Assembly (NCBI RefSeq): GCF_042676245.1
Contig: NZ_JBHTKA010000014.1
Location: 1-64,000 of the forward strand
Origin: Ohtaekwangia kribbensis
Lineage (GTDB): Bacteria > Bacteroidota > Bacteroidia > Cytophagales > Cyclobacteriaceae
DNA: 64,000 nucleotides
Reading direction: 5' to 3'
Each line of letters begins with the position of its first letter. Positions within the stretch are counted from its first letter, which is position 1. The notes under the pieces were generated by a model, which was given only the letters and a program-made list of their open reading frames with translations, ran no database searches and was not told the origin of the DNA. Shown in pieces: positions 26,579 to 34,662 of the stretch. The position numbers were made by a program, and so were the translations under genes.

Positions 26579-27001
26579 ATGTTACAGCCTAAAAGAACGA
26601 AATTCAGAAAAATGCAAAAAGGCCGCGTAAAAGGCATTGCAACAAGAGGTCACTCTATTGCATTTGGTTCATTTGCATTGAAATCTTTGGAAGGTGGATG
26701 GATCACAGCTCGTCAGTTAGAGGCGGCTCGTATCGCAGTAACCAGAGCGATGAAACGCGAAGGTCAGGTGTGGATCCGAATTTTCCCAGACAAGCCGATC
26801 ACCCGCAAGCCAGCTGAAGTGCGTATGGGTAAAGGTAAAGGAGCTCCTGAATATTGGGTAGCCGTTATCAAGCCAGGTACTATTCTGTTCGAAGCAGGTG
26901 GCGTAAATATGGCGACCGCGAAGGAAGCATTGAAATTGGCAGAAGGTAAATTGCCAATCAAAACAAAATTCACTGTTAGACCTGATTACGTAGAACAATA
27001 A
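26579..27001 (+). CDS. rplP: 50S ribosomal protein L16
   Basis: The 140-aa L16 shows MLQPKRTKFRKMQKGRVKG, the FGSFALKSLEGGWITARQLE block and MGKGKGAPEYWVAVIKPG. The arginine hydroxylated in E. coli (within RMGKGKG) is present. L16 contacts the A-site tRNA. A 33-bp gap separates it from rpsC. Confidence 0.98.
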   Translation: MLQPKRTKFRKMQKGRVKGIATRGHSIAFGSFALKSLEGGWITARQLEAARIAVTRAMKREGQVWIRIFPDKPITRKPAEVRMGKGKGAPEYWVAVIKPGTILFEAGGVNMATAKEALKLAEGKLPIKTKFTVRPDYVEQ

Positions 27002-27006
27002 GCACC

Positions 27007-27204
27007 ATGAAAACAACAGACATCAAGGGATTGACTGTAGCCGAGCTGAAGGAAAAGATCGGTGCTGAAAAAGAAGCGCTTCGTAAGCTGCAATTTGCAC
27101 ATCAGATTTCATCGGTAGAAAACCCAATGAAATTGAAAGAAACACGTAAGCTGATAGCACGCCTCAGCACGGAGTTAACCGTAAAAGAACGTGCATCTAA
27201 ATAG
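27007..27204 (+). CDS. rpmC: 50S ribosomal protein L29
   Basis: The 65-aa two-helix protein carries DIKGLTVAELKEKIGAEKEA and KLKETRKLIARLSTEL. L29 flanks L23 at the tunnel exit. It lies 5 bp after rplP and 19 bp before rpsQ, the standard order. Confidence 0.96.
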   Translation: MKTTDIKGLTVAELKEKIGAEKEALRKLQFAHQISSVENPMKLKETRKLIARLSTELTVKERASK

Positions 27205-27223
27205 CCCAATAAGAAAATAGGTT

Positions 27224-27481
27224 ATGGAAGAACGTAACGAACGCAAAGAAAGGATCGGTAAGGTTGTAAGCAATAAAATGCAGAAGACCATCACTGTAGC
27301 TGTTGACAGAAAAGTGAAGCACCCGATCTATGGTAAATTTGTGAATAGAACTACCAAGTTCAAGGCTCATGATGAGCAGAATACTGCAGGTATCGGAGAT
27401 ACTGTACGTATTGCTGAAACTCGTCCGATGAGTAAAGAGAAGCGTTGGAGATTGGTTGAGATCGTTGAGAAAGCGAAATAA
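27224..27481 (+). CDS. rpsQ: 30S ribosomal protein S17
   Basis: The 85-aa OB-fold protein has RKERIGKVVSNKMQKTITVA, HPIYGKFVNRTTKFKAHDE and GDTVRIAETRPMSKEKRWRL, all standard for S17, a primary 16S-rRNA binder. A 60-bp gap to rplN follows; I see no promoter or terminator in it. Confidence 0.97.
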   Translation: MEERNERKERIGKVVSNKMQKTITVAVDRKVKHPIYGKFVNRTTKFKAHDEQNTAGIGDTVRIAETRPMSKEKRWRLVEIVEKAK

Positions 27482-27541
27482 TCTCAATCAGATAAGACAA
27501 CGTTCAGCTTAAAGGATAAACAGAACTGAAGATATAAAGAT

Positions 27542-27910
27542 ATGATACGCACCGAATCCAGACTTACCGTAGCAGATAACAGTGGAGCAAAGGAAGTACT
27601 TTGTATGCACGTGCTTGGCGGTACCGGAAGACGTTACGCTTCTGTAGGCGACAAGATCGTAGTTACAGTAAAGTCTGCACTGCCTAGCAGCCAGGTGAAA
27701 AAAGGAACTGTAACCAAAGCTGTTGTAGTAAGAACTACAAAAGAAGTCAGAAGAAAAGACGGTTCATACATCCGTTTTGAAGATAACGCTGCCGTTCTTT
27801 TGAATGCTCAAGATGAACCTCGCGGAACCCGTATATTCGGTCCGGTGGCTCGTGAGCTTCGTGAGAAGCAGTTCATGAAAATTGTTTCATTGGCCCCTGA
27901 AGTTATATAA
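27542..27910 (+). CDS. rplN: 50S ribosomal protein L14
   Basis: The 122-aa protein begins MIRTESRLTVADNSGAKEV and includes the GDKIVVTVKSALP strand and RREVRRKDGSYIRF-like region, then GTRIFGPVARELREK near the end. L14 forms an intersubunit bridge and is the docking site of RsfS. The length is the standard 122 residues. Confidence 0.98.
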   Translation: MIRTESRLTVADNSGAKEVLCMHVLGGTGRRYASVGDKIVVTVKSALPSSQVKKGTVTKAVVVRTTKEVRRKDGSYIRFEDNAAVLLNAQDEPRGTRIFGPVARELREKQFMKIVSLAPEVI

Positions 27911-27913
27911 GCC

Positions 27914-28255
27914 ATGGAAAGAAAAAGCAACAAACAACCTAAGTTAGGCCTCCGCAGAGGTGATAAGGTAAGAGTTATCGCTGGAGATGATAAAGGTAAA
28001 GAAGGTACGATACTGGAAGTATTGCTTGATAAAAACAGAGCAGTAGTAGAAGGTGTTAATATCGTAACAAAGCATACGAAGCCATCGGCAGGTAAACCTG
28101 AAGGCGGCATCAAAAAGACAGAGGCGTCTATTCACATCAGTAACTTACAACTGATTGATCCTGCCAGCGGGAAACTAACCCGTGTTGGTCGTAAGCTTGA
28201 TGATAAAGGTAAGCTGAAGAGATTTTCTAAGAAAACCGGAGAATTTATTAAGTAA
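27914..28255 (+). CDS. rplX: 50S ribosomal protein L24
   Basis: The 113-aa protein has the KOW motif LRRGDKVRVIAGDDKGKEGT, then VVEGVNIVTKHTKPS and PEGGIKKTEASIHISNL. L24 initiates 50S assembly. Its last base is the first base of rplE, so translation is coupled. Confidence 0.97.
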   Translation: MERKSNKQPKLGLRRGDKVRVIAGDDKGKEGTILEVLLDKNRAVVEGVNIVTKHTKPSAGKPEGGIKKTEASIHISNLQLIDPASGKLTRVGRKLDDKGKLKRFSKKTGEFIK

Positions 28256-28806
28256 TGGCAACTCCAAGATTAAAGGACAAATACACAAAAGAAATTGTCC
28301 CTGCTTTAAAGCAGAAATTCGAATATTCATCTGTTATGCAGGTTCCGAAGATCGAGAAGATCTGCATTAACAAAGGTATGGGCGTAGCTGTAACCGATAA
28401 GAAATTGATCGATGTTGCTATCGAAGAGATTACAAACATCACCGGTCAGAAAGCTGTCTCTACAAAATCTAAAAAGGCGATCTCTAACTTCAAACTTAGA
28501 GAGAATATGCCGATAGGTGTTCGTGTTACCCTTCGCGGTGATAAGATGTACGAATTCCTTGACAGGTTGATGAGTATTGCACTTCCTCGTGTGCGTGACT
28601 TCAAAGGAGTTAGCAACAAAGGGTTTGACGGTCGCGGAAACTATACACTGGGTGTGAAGGAACAGATCATCTTCCCAGAGATCTCTATAGATAAAGTGAA
28701 CAAAATCAGTGGTATGGATATTACATTCGTTACTACTGCAACTACGGACGAAGAAAGTTTTGAGCTTCTGAAAGCATTCGGAATGCCCTTCGCTACTAAA
28801 AACTAA
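28255..28806 (+). CDS. rplE: 50S ribosomal protein L5
   Basis: The 183-aa protein shows VPKIEKICINKGMGVAV, KLRENMPIGVRVTLRGDKMY and GRGNYTLGVKEQIIFPEI, diagnostic for L5. L5 carries 5S rRNA into the large subunit and contacts the P-site tRNA. rpsN follows after 8 bp. Confidence 0.98.
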   Translation: MATPRLKDKYTKEIVPALKQKFEYSSVMQVPKIEKICINKGMGVAVTDKKLIDVAIEEITNITGQKAVSTKSKKAISNFKLRENMPIGVRVTLRGDKMYEFLDRLMSIALPRVRDFKGVSNKGFDGRGNYTLGVKEQIIFPEISIDKVNKISGMDITFVTTATTDEESFELLKAFGMPFATKN

Positions 28807-28814
28807 TATCGAGC

Positions 28815-29084
28815 ATGGCTAAATTATCAGTAATAGCAAGACAGACAAAAAGAGAAAAGCTTGTTGCTACATATGCAGCAAAACGTAAAGCTCTTAAAGA
28901 AGCTGGTGACTATGCAGCGCTGGATAAACTTCCGCGCAATGCTTCCCCGGTTCGCTTGAAGAATCGTTGCAAGCTCACAGGTCGCCCAAAAGGATACATC
29001 GGTAAATTCGGAGTTTGCCGTAACGTGTTCCGTGAAATGGCTTCAGCAGGTAAAATCCCTGGTCTGACAAAAGCAAGCTGGTAG
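28815..29084 (+). CDS. rpsN: 30S ribosomal protein S14, zinc-free form
   Basis: The 89-aa S14 has KLPRNASPVRLKNRC, TGRPKGYIGKFGVCRNVFRE and GLTKASW at the end. Only isolated cysteines occur, with no CxxC pairs, so this is the zinc-independent (C-minus) long form. It is the last gene before a 216-bp gap that holds a promoter and hairpin, and may therefore be the end of the first transcription unit. Confidence 0.97.
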   Translation: MAKLSVIARQTKREKLVATYAAKRKALKEAGDYAALDKLPRNASPVRLKNRCKLTGRPKGYIGKFGVCRNVFREMASAGKIPGLTKASW

Positions 29085-29216
29085 TAACTCTGGCTTCTTT
29101 ACACACACAAATCCCACACGATAACCAGTACCTTAAAGTGCTGGAATTAATTTCAAAACATACGGTGCTGAGTATCAAGGTCTCTCGAAGGCTTTCGAGG
29201 TGAAACCAGATAACAG

Positions 29217-29247
29217 TTTGGATAATATAAATTGTTATATATCTTTG
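29217..29247 (+). promoter_or_regulatory. Internal promoter upstream of rpsH
   Basis: TTTG at 29217-29220 and TATCTTTG at 29240-29247 are again separated by exactly 19 bp. The 11 bases TATCTTTGCAG are identical to those of the rplC promoter, followed by CCC instead of TCC. The rpsH ATG lies 53 bp downstream. Confidence 0.8.
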
Positions 29248-29280
29248 CAGCCCGGTTTAAAAAACGCGGGCTTGCTTTTT
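29247..29280 (+). terminator. Hairpin with T run just behind the rpsH promoter
   Basis: GCAGCCCG (29247-29254) pairs with CGGGC-T-TGC (29267-29275, one bulged T), followed by five T. It has the form of an intrinsic terminator. It could end the rplC-rpsN transcript, attenuate transcripts from the internal promoter, or act as a 5'-end stabilising stem-loop. Confidence 0.6.
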
Positions 29281-29300
29281 AATATAAAAGGACGAATAAA

Positions 29301-29699
29301 ATGACTGATCCGATAGCAGATTACTTAACCCGGTTGCGGAATGCCATTAAGGCGAACCACCGCGTAGTGGAGATCCCTGCATCCAACCTCAAGAAAGAAA
29401 TTACCAAGGTTCTTTTTGATAAGGGTTATATCCTGAACTATAAGTTCGAGGATGTTGCTGACAGACAAGGTAGTATCAAGATTGCATTGAAATACAATCC
29501 TGAAACTAAACAATCAGCAATCACAAAGTTAGAGCGCATAAGTACGCCAGGTCTTAGAACCTACGTTGATACCAGCTCTTTACCTCGTGTATTGAACGGT
29601 TTGGGAGTGGCTATCCTGTCTACTTCGAAAGGAGTAATTACTGACAAGGAAGCACGTACCCTGAATGTCGGTGGTGAAGTATTATGTTACGTTTACTAA
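29301..29699 (+). CDS. rpsH: 30S ribosomal protein S8
   Basis: The 132-aa protein begins MTDPIADYLTRLRNAIKANH and ends GLGVAILSTSKGVITDKEAR and GGEVLCYVY, all standard S8. In E. coli S8 represses the spc operon by binding mRNA near rplE. Here rpsH follows a 216-bp gap with its own promoter and hairpin, which would be a natural place for such control. Confidence 0.98.
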   Translation: MTDPIADYLTRLRNAIKANHRVVEIPASNLKKEITKVLFDKGYILNYKFEDVADRQGSIKIALKYNPETKQSAITKLERISTPGLRTYVDTSSLPRVLNGLGVAILSTSKGVITDKEARTLNVGGEVLCYVY

Positions 29700-29714
29700 T
29701 AAAGAGAAAAGCAA

Positions 29715-30266
29715 ATGTCACGTATAGGAAGTAAACCAGTTTCGATCCCGTCAGGTGTTACGTTTAACTTTGCTAATCACAAAGTAAGTGTAAAAGGACC
29801 TAAGGGTGAATTACACCAGGCAATCGATCCTGATTTTGTAATAAAGCAGGAAGACGGAACAGTATTAGTTGAGCGCCCAACAGAACAGAAGCGTCATAAA
29901 TCTATGCATGGTTTATACCGTGCATTGATAGCTAACATGATCGAAGGCGTATCAAAAGGATATAAGCATCAACTTGAATTGGTTGGTGTAGGTTATAAAG
30001 CAACTGCTCAATCAAACGTTTTGGAACTTAGCTTAGGCTATTCACACAACGTGTTCCTGGCGGTACCGTCTGAAATTAAAGTTCAGGCTATCCAGGAAAA
30101 AGGTCAAAACCCAACGATCATCTTGGAAGGAATTGATAAGCAATTGATCGGTCAGGTTGCAGCAAAAATTAAATCACTTCGCAAAGTTGAGCCTTACAAA
30201 GGTAAAGGTATCCGCTTCACAGGTGAGTTTGTTCGCAGAAAAGCTGGTAAAGCTGCTGCTAAATAA
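29715..30266 (+). CDS. rplF: 50S ribosomal protein L6
   Basis: The 183-aa protein has two repeated domains. MSRIGSKPVSIPSGVTFNF starts the first, MHGLYRALIANMIEGVSKGY bridges them and EPYKGKGIRFTGEFVRRKAG ends the second. L6 stabilises the sarcin-ricin region of 23S rRNA. Spacing to rpsH is 15 bp. Confidence 0.98.
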   Translation: MSRIGSKPVSIPSGVTFNFANHKVSVKGPKGELHQAIDPDFVIKQEDGTVLVERPTEQKRHKSMHGLYRALIANMIEGVSKGYKHQLELVGVGYKATAQSNVLELSLGYSHNVFLAVPSEIKVQAIQEKGQNPTIILEGIDKQLIGQVAAKIKSLRKVEPYKGKGIRFTGEFVRRKAGKAAAK

Positions 30267-30301
30267 TTAAACTAATAAAAGCATCATAGAGCAATAAAGC
30301 T

Positions 30302-30652
30302 ATGGCAGGCAAGAATAGAGAAAGACGCGAGAGAATAAAGGCCGGTGTTCGTAAAAGAATCAGCGGGACTTCAGAACGCCCAAGATTATCGGTTTTCAGA
30401 AGCAATCGCGGACTTTATGTACAAATTATTGATGACATAAACGGTGTTACTGTAGCAGCCGCTTCAACCACTGAACTTGGTGAAAAAGCAAAGCTGAACA
30501 TTGAGAACTCGAAGAATGTAGGAAAAAAAATTGCTCAAAAGGCAATTGCGTCCGGAATTCAGTCGATCGTTTTCGACCGTAACGGTTATCTGTACCATGG
30601 AAATATTAAAGCTTTGGCTGAAGGTGCCAGAGAAGGTGGATTAAAATTCTAA
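30302..30652 (+). CDS. rplR: 50S ribosomal protein L18
   Basis: The 116-aa protein carries RRERIKAGVRKRISGTSERP, LSVFRSNRGLYVQIIDD and the C-terminal VFDRNGYLYHGNIKALAEGAREGGL. L18 binds 5S rRNA with L5. A 35-bp gap separates it from rplF. Confidence 0.98.
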   Translation: MAGKNRERRERIKAGVRKRISGTSERPRLSVFRSNRGLYVQIIDDINGVTVAAASTTELGEKAKLNIENSKNVGKKIAQKAIASGIQSIVFDRNGYLYHGNIKALAEGAREGGLKF

Positions 30653-30662
30653 GAACTGAAAT

Positions 30663-31181
30663 ATGTCAGTAAGCAATATTAGCACAGTAAAAGCCAGCGA
30701 AATCGATCTGAAAGAACGCGTAGTAGCCATTGAGCGTGTTGCAAAGGTGGTAAAAGGTGGTCGTAGATTCAGCTTCGCAGCGATCGTTGTAGTAGGTGAT
30801 GGTAATGGAGTAGTAGGTTACGGACTCGGTAAAGCCAATGAAGTAACAGATGCCATCACAAAAGGTATCGACGATGCAAAGAAGCATCTGGTTAAAGTTC
30901 CGATCATTAAAGGAACAGTTCCTCATGAGTCGCTTGGCAAATTCGGTGGTGGTTTTGTACTGCTGAAGCCTGCTTCACCTGGTACAGGTGTTATTGCTGG
31001 TGGTGCGATGCGTGCCGTATTGGAAAGTGCTGGAGTACACAACGTATTGGCTAAGTCGAAAGGTTCTTCAAACCCGCACAACGTTGTGAAGGCTACCTTC
31101 AAAGCATTAACCAGCATGCGCGATGCATATACTGTTGCTAAGAACAGAGGAGTTTCATTGTCGAAAGTATTTAACGGTTAA
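30663..31181 (+). CDS. rpsE: 30S ribosomal protein S5
   Basis: The 172-aa protein contains the double-stranded RNA-binding fold with LKERVVAIERVAKVVKGGRR, FSFAAIVVVGDGNGVVGYG and GGFVLLKPASPGTGVIAGGA. S5 works with S3 and S4 at the mRNA entrance and influences decoding accuracy. rpmD follows after 5 bp. Confidence 0.98.
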   Translation: MSVSNISTVKASEIDLKERVVAIERVAKVVKGGRRFSFAAIVVVGDGNGVVGYGLGKANEVTDAITKGIDDAKKHLVKVPIIKGTVPHESLGKFGGGFVLLKPASPGTGVIAGGAMRAVLESAGVHNVLAKSKGSSNPHNVVKATFKALTSMRDAYTVAKNRGVSLSKVFNG

Positions 31182-31186
31182 GCATC

Positions 31187-31366
31187 ATGGCTAAAGTACA
31201 GATTATTCAAACCAGAAGCATGATTAAAAGACCTGAGACTCAACAGCGTACTATGATTGCATTGGGACTCGGCAAAATCAATAAGGCAGTGGAGGTGGAA
31301 TTGACTCCTCAGATTGCCGGAATGATTTCAAAAGTGAATCATTTGATCACCGTAAAAGAACTTTAA
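31187..31366 (+). CDS. rpmD: 50S ribosomal protein L30
   Basis: A 59-codon ORF fills the gap between rpsE and rplO. It reads MAKVQIIQTRSMIKRPETQ, then ALGLGKINKAVEVELTP, and ends NHLITVKEL. This is the usual L30 pattern (KV-Q-RS-I-RP-Q--T--ALGL-K) and the usual length. Its TAA is one base before the rplO ATG. The position between S5 and L15 is the conserved location of rpmD. Confidence 0.97.
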   Translation: MAKVQIIQTRSMIKRPETQQRTMIALGLGKINKAVEVELTPQIAGMISKVNHLITVKEL

Positions 31367-31367
31367 G

Positions 31368-31814
31368 ATGAAACTGCATACACTTAAACCTGCTGAAGGT
31401 TCTACAAAAACAAACAAGCGTCTTGGCCGTGGTCAAGGTTCTGGCGGAAGCACAGCAGGACGTGGTCACAAAGGTGCTCAATCAAGATCAGGTTATTCTA
31501 AGAAGGCTGGTTTTGAAGGTGGTCAGATGCCGCTGCAGCGCCGTGTGCCTAAATTCGGATTCAAGAATAATAATAAGGAATACTTCAAGGCAGTTAATCT
31601 TGACATTCTTGAAGGCTTGGCTGAAAAGGCTAAGACCAATGCATTAACTTTACAGGTATTAGTAGAGAATGGTGTCATTGGGAAAAATGATAAAGTTAAA
31701 GTTTTAGGCAGAGGAGAACTTAAAACTAAAGTAAGTGTGGAAGCACATGCTTTCTCTGCAACTGCGACACAAGCAATTGAAAAAGTAGGCGGAACTGCTA
31801 CAACGGTTAAGTAA
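31368..31814 (+). CDS. rplO: 50S ribosomal protein L15
   Basis: The 148-aa protein has LHTLKPAEGSTKTNKRLGRG, GSTAGRGHKGAQSRSGYSKK and FEGGQMPLQRRVPKFGF, standard for L15. It binds across several 23S domains late in assembly. Its last base is the first of secY. Confidence 0.98.
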   Translation: MKLHTLKPAEGSTKTNKRLGRGQGSGGSTAGRGHKGAQSRSGYSKKAGFEGGQMPLQRRVPKFGFKNNNKEYFKAVNLDILEGLAEKAKTNALTLQVLVENGVIGKNDKVKVLGRGELKTKVSVEAHAFSATATQAIEKVGGTATTVK

Positions 31815-33130
31815 TGAAGCGATTCTTTCAGACCATAAAGAACATCTTTTCAATTGAAGATCTGAGAGTCAGAATCCTTAATACTATCGGATTCCTGATC
31901 ATATTCAGACTCGGATCTTTCATTGTATTGCCAGGTATAGATCCAAACTTATTGGATCCAACCAGGAATACCAGCGGTATTCTTGGATACCTGAACACAT
32001 TTTTGGGAGGTGCATTTAACAACGCATCAATTTTTGCGTTGGGTATAATGCCCTATATCTCAGCTTCAATTATAGTACAGCTTTTGACATTTGCTGTACC
32101 TTATTTTCAGAAGCTCCAAAAAGAAGGTGAATCTGGTCGTAAAAGACTTAATCAACTCACGCGCGTATTAACCATTGTTATTACTGTATTCCAGGGATAT
32201 AGCTATTTGAAAGGGACTATTGATCCTGCTGTTATCACAACTCCGGGTACTATGTTTTATGTTACTTCACTGGTATTGATCATTGCAGGTACAATGTTCT
32301 GTATGTGGTTAGGTGAACGCATAACAGATAAAGGTATAGGTAACGGTATATCGATGCTGATCATGATTGGTATCGTATCAAGACTACCACTAGCCTTGGT
32401 GTCTGAAGTGACAGATAAATTTCCGGGAAAGGCCATCTTCTTCATTATTGAGATTTTTGCCCTCTTCGGTATAGTAGTAGCTGTTATAGCGTTAACGCAG
32501 GCAACTCGCAGAATACCTATTCAATATGCGAAGCAGGTTATTGGAAATAAGTTATATGGTGGTAAACGCGATTTTATTCCGCTGAAGTTGAACTCAGCTG
32601 GTGTGATGCCAATTATTTTCGCGCAAGCACTGATGTTTATTCCAGCACTGCTGGCAGGTATATGGAATGATAGCGATTTAGGTGCCTATATAGGATCAAC
32701 TTTCTCAGATCCTTATTCATGGCAGTATAGTGTGTTGTTTGCCAGCATGATTTTGATCTTCACGTTCTTTTACACCGCGATCACAATCAACTCAAACGAC
32801 ATCGCTGATAACTTGAAAAGAAATGGTGGATTTGTTCCAGGTGTTAAGCCAGGTAAACAGACTGCCGAATTTATAGATACCGTGTTATCACGGATCACAT
32901 TACCGGGTGCGATATTCCTGGCGGCTATTGCAGTGCTTCCGGCATTTGCAGTAAAAGCGGGAGTTGGTCAAAACTTCGCTCAGTTCTACGGTGGTACTTC
33001 TCTTTTGATCTTGGTAGGTGTTGTATTAGACACACTACAGCAAATCGAAAGCTACCTGCTGATGAGACACTATGAAGGTATGATGAAGTCGGGTAGAGTG
33101 AAAGGACGTTCTCAATTTGCTGCGGCCTAA
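31814..33130 (+). CDS. secY: Protein translocase channel subunit SecY
   Basis: The 438-aa protein has about ten membrane helices. Near the N-terminus are FRLGSFIVLPGIDPNLL and ALGIMPYISASIIVQLL (plug region and helix 2). QKEGESGRKRLNQLTR is the first cytosolic loop, and GISMLIMIGI, RRIPIQYAKQ and LKLNSAGVMPIIFAQAL complete the SecY pattern. SecY forms the protein-conducting pore in the inner membrane. It follows rplO with a one-base overlap; map comes 5 bp downstream. Confidence 0.98.
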   Translation: MKRFFQTIKNIFSIEDLRVRILNTIGFLIIFRLGSFIVLPGIDPNLLDPTRNTSGILGYLNTFLGGAFNNASIFALGIMPYISASIIVQLLTFAVPYFQKLQKEGESGRKRLNQLTRVLTIVITVFQGYSYLKGTIDPAVITTPGTMFYVTSLVLIIAGTMFCMWLGERITDKGIGNGISMLIMIGIVSRLPLALVSEVTDKFPGKAIFFIIEIFALFGIVVAVIALTQATRRIPIQYAKQVIGNKLYGGKRDFIPLKLNSAGVMPIIFAQALMFIPALLAGIWNDSDLGAYIGSTFSDPYSWQYSVLFASMILIFTFFYTAITINSNDIADNLKRNGGFVPGVKPGKQTAEFIDTVLSRITLPGAIFLAAIAVLPAFAVKAGVGQNFAQFYGGTSLLILVGVVLDTLQQIESYLLMRHYEGMMKSGRVKGRSQFAAA

Positions 33131-33135
33131 ACTGA

Positions 33136-33948
33136 ATGGTCCATTTAAAGACGGAAGAGGAGTTGATATTTATCCGTGAAGGCGCCCAAATACTTGGGAA
33201 AGCACATGGAGAAGTTGCTAAGCTGATTAAGCCAGGCGTCAAAACCTCAACGTTGGACAAAGTTGCCGAAGAGTTTATCAGGGATAATGGTGGAATACCA
33301 TCATTTAAGAATTATAACGGATTCCCTGCTTCACTTTGTATATCTGTCAACGAGGTAGTGGTTCATGGGTTTCCTGGGAATTATGAACTACGAGCTACTG
33401 ATATAATCTCTGTTGATTGCGGAGTATATTATAAAGATTATCACAGTGATTCGGCCTATACGTATCCATTGGAAGCTGTAGGTTCAGAAACGCTTCTTCT
33501 GCTAGAGCGAACATACGATTCTTTATATAGAGGGATCGAACAAGCAAAAGCAGGAAATCGGATAGGGGATGTAGCCCATGCTATCCAAAGTTATGTTGAG
33601 AGCTTCGGATATGGAGTAGTGAGAGAGCTGGTGGGACATGGAGTTGGAAAAAAACTTCATGAAGACCCAGAAGTACCAAACTACGGTAAGCGCGGCAAAG
33701 GAATTAAGATAGTATCTGGAATGGTGTTCGCAATAGAGCCCATGATTAACCAGGGAACGAAGAATGTGGTGCAGGAGAGGGATGGATGGACAATCCGGAC
33801 CTCAGATAAGAAACCTTCAGCACATTTTGAACATACTGTCGCTGTGCATGAAGATAGGACGGAGATATTGACAACGCACAAGTATATAGAAGAAAATTAT
33901 ACGTATAAGTGGCGAAACAAAAGTCAATTGAACAAGATGGTACTATAA
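33136..33948 (+). CDS. map: Type I methionine aminopeptidase
   Basis: The 270-aa enzyme removes N-terminal methionine from nascent proteins. The five metal ligands are visible: Asp in SVDCGV, Asp in DYHSDSAYT, His in LVGHGVGKKLHEDP, Glu in FAIEPM and Glu in AHFEHTVAV. Length is slightly above the E. coli enzyme because of a C-terminal tail (KYIEENYTYKWRNKSQLNKMVL region). That tail overlaps infA by 40 bp in another frame. The secY-map-infA order is conserved in many bacteria. Confidence 0.97.
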   Translation: MVHLKTEEELIFIREGAQILGKAHGEVAKLIKPGVKTSTLDKVAEEFIRDNGGIPSFKNYNGFPASLCISVNEVVVHGFPGNYELRATDIISVDCGVYYKDYHSDSAYTYPLEAVGSETLLLLERTYDSLYRGIEQAKAGNRIGDVAHAIQSYVESFGYGVVRELVGHGVGKKLHEDPEVPNYGKRGKGIKIVSGMVFAIEPMINQGTKNVVQERDGWTIRTSDKKPSAHFEHTVAVHEDRTEILTTHKYIEENYTYKWRNKSQLNKMVL

Positions 33949-34127
33949 GTGAAGCATTGTCGAATGCAATGTTTCGGGTACAACTAGAAAACGGGCATGA
34001 GGTATTAGCTCATATTTCCGGAAAGATGCGCATGCACTACATCCGGATTTTACCTGGAGACAAAGTACGCTTGGAAATGTCACCGTATGATTTAACAAAA
34101 GGAAGAATTGTATTCAGATACAAGTAG
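33909..34127 (+). CDS. infA: Translation initiation factor IF-1, GTG start
   Basis: The 72-aa OB-fold protein reads (M)AKQKSIEQDGTISEALSNA, then GHEVLAHISGKMRMHYIRIL and PGDKVRLEMSPYDLTKGRI. This is the standard IF-1 length and sequence. The N-terminal AKQ-SIEQDG block fixes the start at the GTG codon 33909, inside the 3' end of map; no ATG lies near. The 40-bp overlap in a different frame implies coupled translation of map and infA. Confidence 0.97.
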   Translation: MAKQKSIEQDGTISEALSNAMFRVQLENGHEVLAHISGKMRMHYIRILPGDKVRLEMSPYDLTKGRIVFRYK

Positions 34128-34140
34128 ATAGATTAAAGAC

Positions 34141-34257
34141 ATGAAAGTTAAAGCATCCATAAAGAAGCGTAGCGCTGACTGTAAGATCATCAGACGCAAG
34201 GGCAAACTGTATGTGATTAACAAAAAGAATCCGAGGTATAAACAAAGACAAGGATAA
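34141..34257 (+). CDS. rpmJ: 50S ribosomal protein L36, zinc-free form
   Basis: A 38-codon ORF between infA and rpsM reads MKVKASIKKRSADCKIIRRK, then GKLYVINKKNPRYKQRQG. The pattern and 38-residue length are those of L36. Of the classical C-x2-C-x12-C-x4-H zinc ligands only one Cys remains, so it is the zinc-independent type. The infA-rpmJ-rpsM order is conserved. Confidence 0.97.
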   Translation: MKVKASIKKRSADCKIIRRKGKLYVINKKNPRYKQRQG

Positions 34258-34263
34258 TAGACT

Positions 34264-34644
34264 ATGGCACGTATAGCAGGTGTAGATATTCCTGATAACA
34301 AGCGAGGCGAAATCAGCCTTACTTATATTTTTGGTATTGGCCGCAGGTCAGCCCAAAATATTCTTTCTGAAGCCAGTGTAGACTGGGATAAGAAAGTTAA
34401 GGATTGGAATGATGAAGAATCAAATGCGATTCGCGCGATCATCGCTGAGAAATTCAGAATCGAAGGCGTTCTTAAATCTGAGATTCAGCTTAGCATTAAA
34501 CGTCTGATGGATATCGGATGCTACCGTGGTCTTCGTCACCGTAAAGGACTTCCTGTACGTGGCCAGACTACTAAGAACAACGCTCGTACTCGTAAGGGTA
34601 AGCGTAAGACTGTAGCGAATAAGAAGAAAGCAACTAAAGGTTAA
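34264..34644 (+). CDS. rpsM: 30S ribosomal protein S13
   Basis: The 126-aa protein begins MARIAGVDIPDNKRGEISLT, includes YIFGIGRRSAQNIL and ends with CYRGLRHRKGLPVRGQTTK and a basic tail. S13 lies in the head of the 30S subunit and contacts tRNA and L5. It is 6 bp after rpmJ. Confidence 0.98.
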   Translation: MARIAGVDIPDNKRGEISLTYIFGIGRRSAQNILSEASVDWDKKVKDWNDEESNAIRAIIAEKFRIEGVLKSEIQLSIKRLMDIGCYRGLRHRKGLPVRGQTTKNNARTRKGKRKTVANKKKATKG

Positions 34645-34662
34645 TAGATAAACTTTTCAATA

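Noticed and set aside
29184..29199. CTCGAA/TTCGAG hairpin as a ribosomal-protein binding site
   Set aside because: A 6-bp stem without a T run or any recognisable rRNA mimic is too weak to call on its own.
34141..34257. Loss of zinc ligands in L36 and S14 as a sign of decay
   Set aside because: Zinc-independent forms of both proteins are well known; lengths and all other conserved residues are normal.
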